A DNA stretch of 64,000 nt from Gnetum montanum (Eukaryota > Streptophyta > Gnetopsida > Gnetales > Gnetaceae), in contig MNCI01011128.1 of NCBI GenBank assembly GCA_015680685.1, positions 288,252 through 352,251 on the forward strand. Reading direction: 5' to 3'. A program made the translations under genes and the position numbers. Within the stretch, counting starts at the first letter, position 1; every line of letters begins with the position of its first letter. Below, piece after piece: positions 46,402 to 58,110 of this stretch. The notes beneath the pieces are model-generated. The model did not search any database. It worked only from the letters and a program-made list of their open reading frames with translations, and was not told the origin of the DNA.

Positions 46402-46500
46402 TATCTTCTTAATATATCGCTTAAGAGTTGCCTCAATCAATATTTCCACCTACGTAATAATATTGATCGAGGTAACTCTTAAGTGATATATTAAGAGATA
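46402..46500. repeat. 99-bp imperfect hairpin
   Basis: The left arm 46402-46444 and right arm 46459-46500 are inverted repeats of about 42 bp with roughly four differences, around a 14-base loop (TCCACCTACGTAAT). The arms contain CTTAAGAGTTRCCTCRATCA. It could be a small foldback or MITE-type element or a hairpin RNA precursor; the sequence alone does not decide. Confidence 0.8.
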
Positions 46501-48150
46501 CAGAAAAATGACTAAATATGTTAGCATAGAAAAATGATAAGTATGATTTAGAAAATGAAAAACAATGAATCTATTTTTGAAGTTTGAAAAGTATAATTTT
46601 TCAACACAGAGGTGAAAAGTATTTTTTCAAAAGAGAATAAAGAGATCGAGAGACATTTTGAAAAGCAATTTGTTAGCGTATCAGAGGCTTGAACAATAAA
46701 TGAGTGTGGCAAAAATGCAAATGATTAGATGGATGTTGAATATTATAAGAAGAGATAAAGTACACAACATAAACATTAAAAGAAGGTTTGGAATAACTTC
46801 TAATTGAGATAAGCTAATGCCTTAATGGTTTAGCACGTGCAAAAAAGATCAAATAATGAACCTATTGAAAAAGGTTGTTGCATCACTATTTCAAGAAAGC
46901 CTCCAAAAAGAAGCTTAAAAAGACATGAAAATAATGATTGAAAATAATATTAAGAAATTGCAAATAAATGAGGATCTAGCTTTTCCCAAAGGTGAATAGT
47001 GAATGGTGAAAGAAAAGTCATGTAACAACTCTATTTTGTTGACATAAAACTAGAATGATAATACTAAACTTGTAAACATGTTAGTATAAGATGTTTAGAT
47101 GTTAGTGTGTAAAGGTCTGTATATGCTTTGGCATGTTTTCTTGTTTAAATTTATCTATTTTTAACATTTATTTTCATGTCAAAACAAATAGGAGGACAAT
47201 ATTTTCTCCATTTTCTTGATTTACATGCAACTGGTTCTTTAATAATGAAGAAATTAAATAAAATAAGAAAATCAACCGAGGCTGAAGTTACCGATCCCTT
47301 TCAGTTTAGCTAAAAATTTCTATTCAACCGAACAACAACAACGGTTAATTTGATTTCCAGTCTCAGAAAAGTCAACCATAATTCTTTCTGCCTAGGTTGT
47401 AAGTTGTAAGTTGTAACTGAAACCAGATTCATGCACGAACTGGTTATCTGTGCATGCTTTCACAACTCTTACATGGACAACTTTACATATATGCATTATG
47501 CAGTCCATGGCATTAACACGTATGGTGCAAAGAGCAACCAATAGAAAAGAAACAGGGAACGGAAAAGAATATAAATTCAAATAGTCTGGAACCTTCTCAC
47601 CGAAGGAAAATCGCATGAAGTTGACCAAAAACACAGGGGCTGAAATTTAAAAGGGTTTTCCATTCCACACCTGCAATCGCAAGAGATGACGCTGCCCATG
47701 GAATTGCAGGTTCCAGGACGCACAGGTTTTAGTAGGTCGGTGATGGTGATAACCGGCAAACACCTACGCCTGCACCAAGATTCAACTGTAAAAATTTATA
47801 CAGAGTTGCAGAGTGAGCAGATACATTTTATTTATGCTGGCGTGTTCAAGTGGGAATTTCAATTAATAAGTTTATCCTGAAGTATTGCATGAATCCACAA
47901 TTCTTGCAAAAGATTGAGCCAACCAGAAATGAAAAGAACATGGAAAGCATCACACGGCATGTCCAAAAATGACCAATTAAAATATTTGCACAAACGAGAA
48001 CAAGATGGAGCCAGGGTTGAACAGTTCTGTTTTTGTCCCACCAATCATATGGCTGCAATTTGATGCCCACAATTTTGAAAGTTTGGCAGATACAGTAACC
48101 AGAGGTAATTGCTGGGGTGTAATTTGATATTTAAGATTGATCATTTACCC

Positions 48151-48270
48151 ATTGTTGGTGGCTTTCTCAAGTGGTAAGATGCAGCAGAGGTTGAGCTTGT
48201 GTTCTAAGTTCGAGCTCTAAAAGCGTTTGCCAAAGGAATCGTTGTCCGGGTGTAAATTAACGCGTTTTAA
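48151..48270 (+). mobile_element. SINE-like remnant with tRNA-type boxes
   Basis: TCTCAAGTGGTAAGATGC resembles a polymerase III A box, and AAGTTCGAGCTC about 40 bases later resembles a B box, at tRNA-like spacing. A head like this is typical of plant SINEs. The sequence does not fold into a functional tRNA by eye. No target duplication was defined. Confidence 0.4.
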
Positions 48271-49038
48271 AAGTATTTTAGAATAAAAAACAGTTTAACA
48301 ACTCCAAATCTGTTTTCATGCAAGTGATTTGGTAATAAAAGAAACAACGGTACGTCTGATAGCTACAGTGATATCCAAGAAACGTACCAAACGTCCAAAC
48401 TGTGTCCAAGAACGTGGGGACCAAAGGATATGGATTGACGGAACCGTTTTTTACTGCAACATGATGAGTGGTTGCTTTATAGGGTTTTTACGAAAAGATG
48501 CCTTTTATTTTAAAATGATTTTTTATTTTCATTTAATCTGAGTGGATTGACCGCTTCAAATCTTATCCCTGAATGGGGATTGTCTCCTTTCGCGCATCTT
48601 CCGAAGCCGTAATTTTCCAGCCCAAAAATGCAACCAAAGTGGTTGAGTTTAGTTGCAATTACACGAAAACGAAGTTAGCCCAGCCTTTCGCTGATCTACC
48701 GTGAACCTTCCCGTAGTCATCCCGTAGAGAAACGACAAAACCACTGAGCCGTCGGTGAGGACTTTGAAACGATGAAATCGCCAAAATTCGCAGCCAAGAT
48801 GCGATCCGCCTACGCACTGTGGCAATGCGAGGAAGGGCCAACGGATTCCCATTAAGTTCTGACCTGTGTTCCAGAATCTCCAATTCTGCCTCGTCCGACC
48901 AATCAGCGAGAGAGGCCGGTACAAAATTCGCATAACAGAAATTGCAATTGTCCGACTGCTGCAAGCCAGAGCAAATGCCTGGTCTATGCCACAGGAAAAT
49001 TTCGAGCAATTGAATTTGAAGTTACGGTATCATCATCA

Positions 49039-49806
49039 ATGGCGGACCTCGGCGGCGGAGGCGGCTCCGCAATCACGACCTTCTGGTGCCACGGCTGCTC
49101 CGATTTCTGCGAGACGGTGGAATCCGAGGCCGGCGAGCTGCTGTGCGCGCGCTGCTATGGCGGCTTCGTGGAGTACGTAGGGTTTCTGTTCGACATGGAT
49201 ACGCGCCTTTTCGTTCTCTCAAGCACAAACGGAGGAGGAGGAGCAGGAGGAGGCGAAAATCTTCTGCATATGTTGGAATCGCCATTGCCGTTGGTGGAGG
49301 AGGAGGAAGAATCGAGCGGCGCCGTGGCCGGCGCGTGCCCTGCTTCCTGGCGCTCGGTGGAGGCGATGCCGCAGAGGACGGTGACGCCGGAGCGGCCGCT
49401 TTCAGGCGAGTGCGCAATTTGCAGGGACGAGTACGTTCCACCTCAGGTTGCCACGGGGATGCCGTGCGGCCATGTCTTCCACCGCGCCTGCATCCGCTCT
49501 TGGCTTGCTATGCGTAATACGTGTCCGCTCTGCCGTTTCCACATGCCGTCCGCAATGGATGAACTTCTTCTTCCTTCGCATCAGTCGCATCATCATCGCC
49601 GCGGCCGCCGCGGTGGCCGTTTCTCGCTAGCAAAGGTGTGGCCTGTGCGTGTTCTCGCGCGGCTGTTCCGGCGCCAGCGCGGACGCCGGAGTGAGGAGGA
49701 GGAGTATTCCGTTTACGAAGTAAGAAGGCAGTCGCCGGCGTTCAGCCGAAGCTTCGCGGCCACGGCATCCTCGCTTTGGTTCCCCCGCCGTCGCGCCTAC
49801 GCCTGA
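49039..49806 (+). CDS. RING-H2 E3 ubiquitin ligase with N-terminal zinc ribbon
   Basis: This is an intact intronless frame of 255 residues. Residues 15-45 form a zinc ribbon (C17, C20, C36, C39) of the type found at the N-terminus of BCA2/RING1-like plant E3 ligases. Residues 125-165 form a RING-H2 finger, C-x2-C-x14-C-x-H-x2-H-x2-C-x10-C-x2-C (C125, C128, C143, H145, H148, C151, C162, C165), with the E2-contacting W following CIRS. Between them lie a Gly-rich segment and an acidic run (EEEEE). The C-terminus is His- and Arg-rich (HQSHHHRRGRRGGR). It likely transfers ubiquitin from an E2 to unknown substrates in cytosol or nucleus; no signal peptide or membrane segment was seen. The start is the first ATG of the frame, followed by MADLGGGGG. 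The coding region is clearly GC-rich against AT-rich flanks. It is the only intact gene in the window. Confidence 0.93.
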   Translation: MADLGGGGGSAITTFWCHGCSDFCETVESEAGELLCARCYGGFVEYVGFLFDMDTRLFVLSSTNGGGGAGGGENLLHMLESPLPLVEEEEESSGAVAGACPASWRSVEAMPQRTVTPERPLSGECAICRDEYVPPQVATGMPCGHVFHRACIRSWLAMRNTCPLCRFHMPSAMDELLLPSHQSHHHRRGRRGGRFSLAKVWPVRVLARLFRRQRGRRSEEEEYSVYEVRRQSPAFSRSFAATASSLWFPRRRAYA

Positions 49807-52017
49807 TTATTCCAAACGTTTCAGCTCGCTCTGTGAATCTCTCTTGTTCGTGTTCCTGAATGCATGCTTAGGTCTTCGGTTCCAGCGATGATTGAGATTC
49901 TGTGAATTTCGTTGTGGATTGCGATTCTGTTATCCGTGTTCATGAACGCTTCGTGCTCTGGTATTTGACTTCTTTGTTCATTTTGGAGATATTTGTTTAT
50001 GCCTATTTGTTCCTTTCTTTGTACCTAAATCCGCTTGTGAAGAAGTTTTGCCATGCCTTGCTACCGCTCTCCTAAGTTAGGACTGAGGAATTATCTGCTG
50101 CTCATCGTGATCATTCGATTTCATTTCTGGACTTAGGCAGCAAAGTTCGTTCGTAAGAAAGATTGACCTTCTTTTCGTTCTTCTGCCATGCATCTATTCG
50201 AACTTAACATAGTTCGCTGAAAACATGAAAATTGTTTGTCTATGATTCAAGAGTGAACTAGGATTCCTTTGTTGGTAATCACAAATGATTGTAATTAATG
50301 CATACTGTAGCTATCTGTGAGTGTAGAAGAATTATTTGATGAGTGGATATTTGGTTCAACAACTATCCTTAAAAATGGCTTCTAACAAAGTTTATCGTCC
50401 AACGCTGTAAGTCTGTAAAGTGCTATGTTATAATTGGTGTAGGCAATGCATGAAATTTATTTTCTCTAATACATATATGCGAACTTGATAAAGTCTTCCG
50501 CTGAAAACAAAAATTGATTGGTTGTCTATGATGTTAATCACGTTGCGCTTGTGAAAGAGTGAACTAAGTTTATTTTGTTGGCATTCACAAATGATTTCAT
50601 TTTATACATACTGTGTTCATGTCTTGGCGTGCAGTTATTTTGAGTTCATTTGATGCAGACTGTATTCATCTCTTGCACGGAATTATTTGATGTCCGGTTA
50701 TTTGATTCAACTAAAAATGGCTTGCATCAAAGCTACGCTTTGGCAGTCCTTGCGATACGTTTTACGATTGCTGGAAGTCTGTAACGTGTTGCGTTAAAAT
50801 TGCTGCAGTTGAAAGCTTGAAATTATTTGTAAACTTTATTGGCAATGAGGATAGTGCACTTCAACTGATGGCGTGGAGGAAGAAATTGTTGTTAGTGGTT
50901 AGTTTTTGACTTTGGAAGAACTTGTAGCTATCATTATTAAACATTTTGTGTTCAAATTGATTTTTCATTGGAAGCTGATGGAGACACGATTTCACATCCG
51001 TCGGTGGGGGTTGTCGTGTCAAGGATATCAATGTTATTACGAAAATTATATACTCTTGTTTATACATGATAGTTTCGATTCTGCATCACTTTGTGTAATT
51101 GAATTGGAAGCGTGAGCCTTTTCATATCTCTTTAGCTCTTTCGGAGCAGCAATTTCTACAAGCAGCAACAAGAAAGAAGTTGCCTTTGATTTTGTTCTCA
51201 CTAGTGGTGTCGTGTCGTCGTGTTTTACACGCTCACGTGATTTATCCAATCGCCGTCAATCTTTAATGATAAGATTTAAAGACTTCTGTAAGCTTATCTT
51301 TGAGCAGTCAATCAACTGTTTCTGCATGGAAACATAAAAACTGAAAACCACAGATAATGCGATGCCAAAAAACTGCGTAAAAAAGGTGAGACGCAATATT
51401 AGGGAAGGGATGTAGATGGTAACATTACGTTGACGGTAACTAATATTGCTGCTGAATTTCTATAACAAAATGTTTAAACGCTGAAGAATAACTATGTAAA
51501 GTTAATAGAAATTAAAAGAAGAATTGAGCAACATTCATTTTTGACTTTTACTTTCAAGACGATAATGAGAGAACAATGTAACTGAGAAAACAAGTTGCTA
51601 TTTGAGAATGCAAATTTAGAAGTTAATTTTGGGAACAGGGTGCTCTAACGAATTCAGTGAAAAAAGGGTCAATTCCTAAAAACTTTGTTCAAAATGACTC
51701 TTAGTATACAAAATACGATAAATTAGGGTTTTTAATATTATTTTAGGTTTTTCTTTTTTTAATACTTTTTCTGTATATATGCTTTGCTATGTTCAAGACA
51801 ATGGTCGTTCTTTAAAATACTAAATTTAAAAATTATGTATCTTTGTCGTAAAAGGTAAAAACATGGGAAGTTCAACAAGAGTGAGCATCTTATACCTTAT
51901 CATGGATCCTCTAACATCATTCCAAAATAAAAAGCCAATTTCAAGAGCCTTGATACAAAGATTCTTTTCTTTGCGTAATAATCTTTGTCATGGATCATTA
52001 TCTTGACACCTTTACTG
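49807..52017. other. Low-copy DNA downstream of the RING gene
   Basis: No gene was recognised. The first few hundred bases probably hold the 3' untranslated region. Some words recur imperfectly (for example around 50150-50350, 50490-50590 and 50600-50720, with TTCATTTGATG-like and AACTAGG-like segments), suggesting an old local duplication. Confidence 0.45.
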
Positions 52018-52281
52018 TGGAATATGATGATTAAATGTTTCACAAAAGAATTAGATAGATCTTATCCATAAATTTATATTAAATAAGATAAGATTCTATT
52101 TATATAATTCTTATCTAATCTCATGTTTAGTTCATCCCATATTAAAAAAATCCTTAAATAAGATTATAAGGATTATCCTATGATTTCCTACATTCATGTT
52201 TATCTCTCCAAATCTATTTTTGGGAGGGCCCTTTAAATTCTTCATTTGCTATTGGAGCTAGTTAGTTTAGATTCTTGACAA
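52018..52281 (+). mobile_element. 5' LTR of copia element G
   Basis: It starts TGGAATATGATGATTAAATG, matching TGAAATATGATGACTAGATG at 63362. The end near GACAACA (52281) is inferred because the 3' LTR is cut short. Confidence 0.65.
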
Positions 52282-52295
52282 CAGATCTCTCCAAA

Positions 52296-53180
52296 ATGGC
52301 CCAAAATCACGAATCCATGTCTCTCAAAGTTCTTGTCTTCAATGGAGAGAATTATGAATATTAGGCAATTAAGATGCATACATTTTTGATCTCACAAGAT
52401 CTATAGGATCTTGTTAAAAATGGATTTCAAGATGTTGATCAAGAAACATTTCAAGCCTTGAAGGAAGAACAAAAGAAAGAAGTCAAGGAGCTTTGTAAGA
52501 AAGATGCAAAAGCATTATTCATCATTCAATCTAGGTTAGATGCGACAATCTTTCTCAAAATTGTCATGCATCGAACAAGCAAAGCTGCATGGGTTGCATT
52601 AGAGATTGCATAAGGGATCATCAAAAGTTCATGTTGGTAAGCTACAAGTATTAAGGAAAGATTTTTAATTTTTGCACATGTTAGATTCAAAAAATATTGA
52701 TCAATACATTAGTCAATTTCAACAAGTTCGAAATGGACTTGAATCTTGTGGAGAAACACTTGAGGAAAGGTGTGCTATTAAAAAGATCCTTCAAAGTGTA
52801 ACCACATGATATGATCCTGTCATCATGGCTATTGAAGAAGCAAGAGATTTTGATAAGATAACCATGGTTGAGCTCATAGAAAGCTTAAGGACATACGAGC
52901 AAAGGATTGAAAATCTTGAGGATTCAATAGCAAATGCATTTCAAGCACAATTTTAGAGGACATCCAATCAAAATCAAAATCAGCATCAAAGATCCTCAGG
53001 TGGATCCTCATTCAGAGGATGTGGACGCAATCGCGCCAAATCCAGAGGTCGTGGTTGTGAAAGATCAAATCAATCATAGGAAGGTAAGCATTGTGATTTC
53101 TATGGTATCAACACCCACAATACTCTTGAATGTTGGTCAAGGAAGAAGTATGAAAAGAATGGCAAAGCAAAAATTGTAAA
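52296..53180 (+). pseudogene. gag of copia element G
   Basis: The frame starts at ATG 52296 (MAQNHESMSLKVLVFNGENY), followed by an in-frame stop where W is expected (EY-stop-AIKMHTFL), then SQDL-stop-DLVKNGFQDVDQET. These match copia Gag proteins of the UBN2/DUF4219 type. A later part (52690-52930, LESCGETLEERCAIKKIL and MVELIESLRTYEQRIENLED) keeps the usual order. An Arg/Gly-rich part (52970-53060) and a CCHC-like segment around 53085-53140 (CDFYGINTHNTLECW) follow. Stops and frameshifts make it nonfunctional. Confidence 0.8.
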
Positions 53181-54230
53181 ACATGAATATCAACAAAAAG
53201 GTGAGCAATTGTTTTATACTAAAAAAGAGGAAGATCAACTCCTAATTTCTACAAAGGTACCAAATGTTGGCAACAACAACAATATTTGGTATGTTGATAG
53301 TGGGTGTGGCAATCACATGACAGCGAATAAGAAACTATTCTCAAGTTTAGAAAAATATGATGGAAATGTAACTATCAGTCATAGGAAGAAGCTAACCATT
53401 ACTAGGATTGGATCGCTTACCTTCACAAAAACTCAAGGTAACAAATACATTATTTCCCAAATCTATTTTGTTTTGAATCTTTCAAAAAATTTATGAAGTG
53501 TGGGACAATTATATCGCAATGGGTATCGTGTTGAATTTAAAAAAGATGTTTGTAAAATCTCTAAGGCTGATGATGATAAAGGTATTGCCATTATCTTTAT
53601 AAACAAGAATCAAATGTACAAGTTGCAGATGCAAAAGGATGTTCATTGTCTCACTATCGCTAAAGACACAACATGGTTATGGCATGCTCGATTAAGACAT
53701 ATCAACTTTGGCTCAATGGACCACATGCAAAAAAGAGAAATTGTAAGAGGTATGCCAAACTTTTCTTTGCCATATAATCATGATTATGGCATATGTTAAC
53801 TAGGAAAAATTACAAGATTGCCATTTCCTAGGAAAGAACATAGATCTCAAGAAAAATTAGATCTAGGTCATATGGATTTATGCGGTCCCATGCAAACATT
53901 GAGCCTAGGTAAAAGCCAATATATGTTAATCATTGTGGATGATTTCTCAAGATTTGCTTAGGGCTATTTTGTTAAATTAAAAGATCAAACATTTGGATTT
54001 TTTAAAGAATTCAAGATGGAAGTAGAAAAACAAAGTGGCAATACAATTAAGAAAATCTGAACAAATCTTGGTGGTGAATTTTTATCAAATGAATTTGATG
54101 AATTTTGCAAGAAAAATAGGATTATTCATCAAACTACCACATCATTTACACCTAAATAAAATGGCATTGCTAAGAGGAAAAATAGAATAGAAGCTTGTGC
54201 AACATCAATTTATCTTTCAAATGTTAGGTT
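53181..54230 (+). pseudogene. Protease and integrase of copia element G
   Basis: The protease active site is WYVDSGCGNHMT near 53290. The integrase zinc region reads WLWHARLRHINFGSMDHM near 53680. The integrase core begins HMDLCGPMQTLSLG near 53870, with IIVDDFSRFA, NLGGEFLSNEFDEFC and RIIHQTTTSFTPK-stop-NGIAKRKN; the D, D and the region of the E are recognisable. At least five stops occur (53494, 53798, 53958, 54058, 54157). Confidence 0.83.
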
Positions 54231-54275
54231 TAAAACATAGTAGAAGCTTGTGCAACATCAATTTATCTTTTAAAT
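54187..54275 (+). repeat. Tandem duplication of about 36 bp in the integrase region
   Basis: TAGAAGCTTGTGCAACATCA with AATTTATCTTT at 54187-54222 recurs at 54240-54275, 53 bp apart. It disrupts the integrase frame. Confidence 0.85.
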
Positions 54276-54540
54276 AAAGTGTCATCAAGATCAATTTTAA
54301 AAATAAAAAAAACCTATGAATTTTGGTATGTTTAGCCACCAAATATCTCTCATTTAGAAGTCTTTTAGATCTCCTTGCTATGTGCAAATCCTTGCACAAA
54401 AATTAGATGTGAGAGCAACGCCTTGTCTTTTGCTTGATTATGCCACAAAGTCAAAAAGCTTACAAATGTTACAAAAGGTGATGGACTCACGTGATTTACA
54501 CTATGTTGAACCATGTGGAGGAAAACGTAAGTTTAGTGTG

Positions 54541-55190
54541 GGACGGCAGCAAACTAATATTTCATGTGGAAGGTAAAATACGTTGTATGGAATCACGCAG
54601 TCTTCCAAATTGCCGTCATCTATAGTGTTACCAAGCCTCAACTGCAGCGGCACAAGGCAGTCACGCAGTATTCCAAATTGCCGTCATCTGCAGTTTTACC
54701 AGGACTCAGCAGCCGCGGCACAAGGAATCACAAAACGTCACGGCAATTGCAAGGGATCATGGCGTCCAGCAGAACCACTTCTGGAACTGTACGTCGTGGC
54801 TGCAGTCCTGAGAGGATCCGCGCTTGCATTCACAAGTCCGGTCCTAGCATCAACCAACAACGCATCGATACGCTGTGCCCTGTTATGTTAACCAGTGAGG
54901 GTGCTGCATGCCTTCGCTGGACTGTGCAGTAGCGGAGGAGGAGACGTGCCTGCTGCTGCCCACCTTGCCTGCGTGCAATACAGCAACGACTCCTCACAGG
55001 AATCCGCTGCGGTAATAACCACACACCAACGCCCTGCCCCCACATTTCATCCGCAGCAAAATTCAACCTTTGTTTTTTTTTCGGCAAATCATTTTCTATC
55101 AACTGCCCAATTTCAACCCGCTCCACCACAAAATTTTCTTACCAACAACTTTTCAACGGTCCACCACATACAAGACAAAATTTAATGTTC
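54541..55190 (+). other. GC-rich block within copia pol, with a 68-bp tandem repeat
   Basis: Between integrase and reverse transcriptase a block much richer in GC than the rest of G appears. It contains a 68-bp unit twice (54591-54726; TCACGCAGTNTTCCAAATTG, GCGGCACAAGG). No copia domain is recognised in it. An open frame (54583-55185, one stop) is not multiple-of-three periodic across the repeat, so coding is doubtful. It may be captured host DNA. Confidence 0.5.
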
Positions 55191-56398
55191 ATCATTCTAA
55201 TGAGCCATCTCCTTCCAATATTGCTCTCAATTGGAATATAACCTCTTTAGGTGCTATTCAACCTAATCCTAACCTTCGTTCCTCATCCATCCTTTCCTCC
55301 AATTTAGTTGCTCCCTCCATGATGTCTCCTGTCTCTACTTCACCGCAAATTCTATCCTTTTCTCGACTCGCTACCTATCACCCAACTTCACAAATGTGGG
55401 ATATGAATTTTAATCTATGCATGACCCGTAGTTAAGAAGATGCTCGCCAACCTAAGGTGTAGAACTTGTTGCTCTCTTCACTGCCATGGATGATGAATTG
55501 TTTGCTATTTACGTTGATGGAGGGAGTAATGATGGTTTGATGAAACCATCCACAATCGACGAAGCTACCTTGGATACCCATTAGATTGATATCATGGAAA
55601 TAAAGCTATTGTTTCTCCTCCATCTAGTAAGCCTATTATTGGATTAAAATGGGTGTTTAAAATTAAAAGAAATTAGTATGGGGAAGTAGAAAACATCAAA
55701 GCTCACATGGTTGCCAAAAGATATCTTGAGCAGCAAGGTGCAGATTTTGATGATAGCTTTGCTCGTGCTTCATGAATGGAATCTATAAGAATCTTTCTTG
55801 CTATTGCTACACAAACTCGCTATGTAATTTATCAACTAGATATGGCTTTTGCATTTCTCAATGGATTTCTTAATGGAGAAATTTATGTGGAGGAACCACC
55901 TGGTTTTATTGATAAAGGAAAAAAAATCATGTTTACAAGCTCTGTAAAGCATTATACGGGCTTAAGCAAGCTCCACATGCATGGTACCCACATATTCATA
56001 AATTTTTTATCCAAGAAGGCTTTACCAATCTTTAATCTCAAACAACTATATACAAAAAGGTATCTGGTGATGATTACATTTTTGTTTGTTTATATGTAGA
56101 TGATTTAATATATTTTTTATCTATAGTTGCATTAGGAAATAATTTTTTTAATTCCATGAAAAAAGATTTTGAAATGTTTGATCTAGGGAGGATGTCATAT
56201 TTTTTGGATTTTCAAGTTGTCGAAAGATCAAAATCAATTTCCATATGCCAAATGAAATTTGCCCGATCCTTACTTGAGAAATTTGGCATGATTAATTGTA
56301 ATCCCTCAGATACACCACTCTCCCTTGGTACAAAACTTACCAAGGATGACACATCCCCATCCTTTAATCATCCATTGTATCGTTTCCTTGTTGGTAGT
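55191..56398 (+). pseudogene. Reverse transcriptase region of copia element G, first part
   Basis: The reverse transcriptase starts near 55640 (LKWVFKIKRN) and reads MVAKRYLEQQGADFDDSFAR, MESIRIFLAIATQTRYVIYQ, LDMAFAFLNGFLNGEIYVEE. The frame shifts after about 55920. A further part (56090-56398) reads DLIYFL, then MKKDFEMFDLGRMSYFLDFQ and PLYRFLVGS. The catalytic YVDD box is disturbed (YMxxMI/YVDDLIYF across frames near 56095). Stretch 55191-55640 is a Pro/Ser-rich linker. At 56398 the solo LTR F interrupts the gene. Confidence 0.8.
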
Positions 56399-56856
56399 TG
56401 ATGAGTCATGAATTTGCTGACAGCTGCGATATTGCAACCTGTCTCCTCATCTATAAATAAGAGGCAAACAGATTAGGAAATAAGTCAATTTTAGAGTCAA
56501 TTTTAGTTTAAGTGTTTTAATTTCTTTCTCTCAACCCTTTTACTCCCAGTGTATGCCTGCAGTGTGGTGATTGTAATTGTACAACATCCTTTATTCGAGT
56601 GTGACGTACTTGGACACGCACATGACCAGCAATAAAGATCGAGATTACTTCATCATTGCAGCATTCAGTTAGTTTAATCATTTACTTAATTGTTATTTAC
56701 TACTTTCCTAGTTAATCTCTTCTCACCCTTAAACTCACGTTAAAATGCGGAATGAGTACGACTTAATTACAAGCACTTAAGTGTGACTACTTGGTAACCT
56801 AGTAGCGTACCTAGGATCTGCGCTTGGTAATCCTAGTGGTACTCGTGTACGAAGTC

Positions 56857-57337
56857 TGATGAGTGGCGAGGTACCCCTACACTCAACCATATGAATACGA
56901 GCGTAACATGCGCGATCCGGTTGAACTTCGTAGACTAAGTGCCTACACGCCTCATGGAACACTTAAGGTTAATTATTTGTTGTCTTCCCAGACTTACTTG
57001 TATTTGTCACAATGTATGGTTAAGTAAGTCCGAGGTATATGATTTTTATAGCTTTTCTGTTTTNTGAAGCGGTCGTACTAAGGCACTTAACTAGGAGAGA
57101 AGGGTTAAGAAAGATTTAATTCCTAATAAAGCATTTAAATGATAAACAGTAAATAACAATAAATAAAAGTCCTAATTAGCCTATTCCATGCACTGCAAGG
57201 TTTATCCAAGAAGTTCATCTTTATTTCCGTACACAAACTTGTGTTCAGGTACAATGTTTGCTCAAATAAAAATTCGTTCACTTTAGAGCTCCTACTGCAG
57301 GCACATGGAAAATATTCTATCTCTAGAGAGGTAAAAC
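56857..57337 (-). mobile_element. 3' LTR of element D, shortened
   Basis: It matches 61550-62220, but about 185 bp are missing at the single N (57064), and about 155 bp at the U3 end plus the polypurine tract are absent. Similarity ends at GAGGTAAAACT. Confidence 0.8.
57064..57064. other. Ambiguous base N at a size-collapsed site
   Basis: This is the only N in the window. It lies exactly where the left LTR of D lacks about 185 bp that are present in the right LTR (61757-61945). Confidence 0.9.
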
Positions 57338-58110
57338 TCTATAGAGCTTCTATTGTGCTTTGAATTCTCACTTTTTTTTCTTTTTTTTCTGTGTTTTTTT
57401 TGTTTTTTTTTTGTTTTATGTGTTTATGCGTGAGAATCACACCATGCAAAGACTTTGTTATTTTCATTTGCTCAACTTCTCGAGAATTGGGTAACGTCAA
57501 AACGGTAAGAAAAATCGAGAAGAAAAACATCTAAGCACCCAAGAGAATGGCCAACACAAAAGCATCAAGTTCCCTTGAAGTCACACCCTTTTCAAACCTT
57601 GAGTCCTTCCTTAGTTTGAGAGATACCCAGTCACTGATTCGTTAGAGTTCTTATTAGAAAGAGACTGTACATTTCCAAGCCAAGAGAGACCATAGAACTT
57701 GTGGATGGGTGGATGAAGTGGACTCATTACCTGTGATATCAAAAGAAACATACCTTAGTATCAAAATCATCACTTAAAGGTAAAAAAGCAAACATTAGCA
57801 ATCAATAGAAACACAGTTCATACCATCATGAAGAACACTTATTGGTGACAAACTTACAAGGTGGATCACACACACACACACACAATGAAAAAGTATAACG
57901 ATGTTGAAAAACAAAAACAAGAAAATTTAAAGAAATTATAAAACAAAAACATGTAACAAAAATGTGGAAAACAACAATGTGTAAGACAAGAACGTGTAAA
58001 ACAAAAATGTGTAAAATAAAAAACTAAAAAGAACTAAGGGCCTCCAATGATCAGCATAGGTGGCCATCTCCCCCATGACTGAGTGGAAAGGGAGAGATCT
58101 GAAATAATGA
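57338..58110 (-). other. 3' untranslated region of element D
   Basis: No gene was seen. It contains a T-rich run (57365-57415), a CA run (57870-57882) and AAAACAAAAATGTG-type repeats. Position 58060 carries the uninterrupted form of the site into which B was inserted in C. Confidence 0.7.

Larger units (their letters stand above)
45138..49038. other. Low-copy AT-rich DNA upstream of the RING gene
   Basis: No protein gene was recognised. Small features inside are listed separately: a 34-bp minisatellite, a GA repeat, a hairpin and a SINE-like remnant. The last few hundred bases would contain the promoter and 5' untranslated region of the RING gene; no clear TATA box was found there. Confidence 0.5.

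Noticed and set aside
48151-48230. A tRNA gene
   Set aside because: A- and B-box words are present but the arms do not pair into a cloverleaf by eye and the acceptor stem is missing.
48649-49009. Two overlapping open frames on the minus strand (94 and 116 codons) upstream of the RING gene
   Set aside because: They overlap each other in different frames and show no domain or repeat of a known family. The region is better explained as promoter and leader of the RING gene.
49073-49517. Arg- and Ala-rich frames overlapping the RING gene in other frames
   Set aside because: They arise from the high GC content of the RING coding region.
50906-51115. Open frames of 67-69 codons downstream of the RING gene
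   Set aside because: They occur on both strands over the same bases in AT-rich DNA, as expected by chance.
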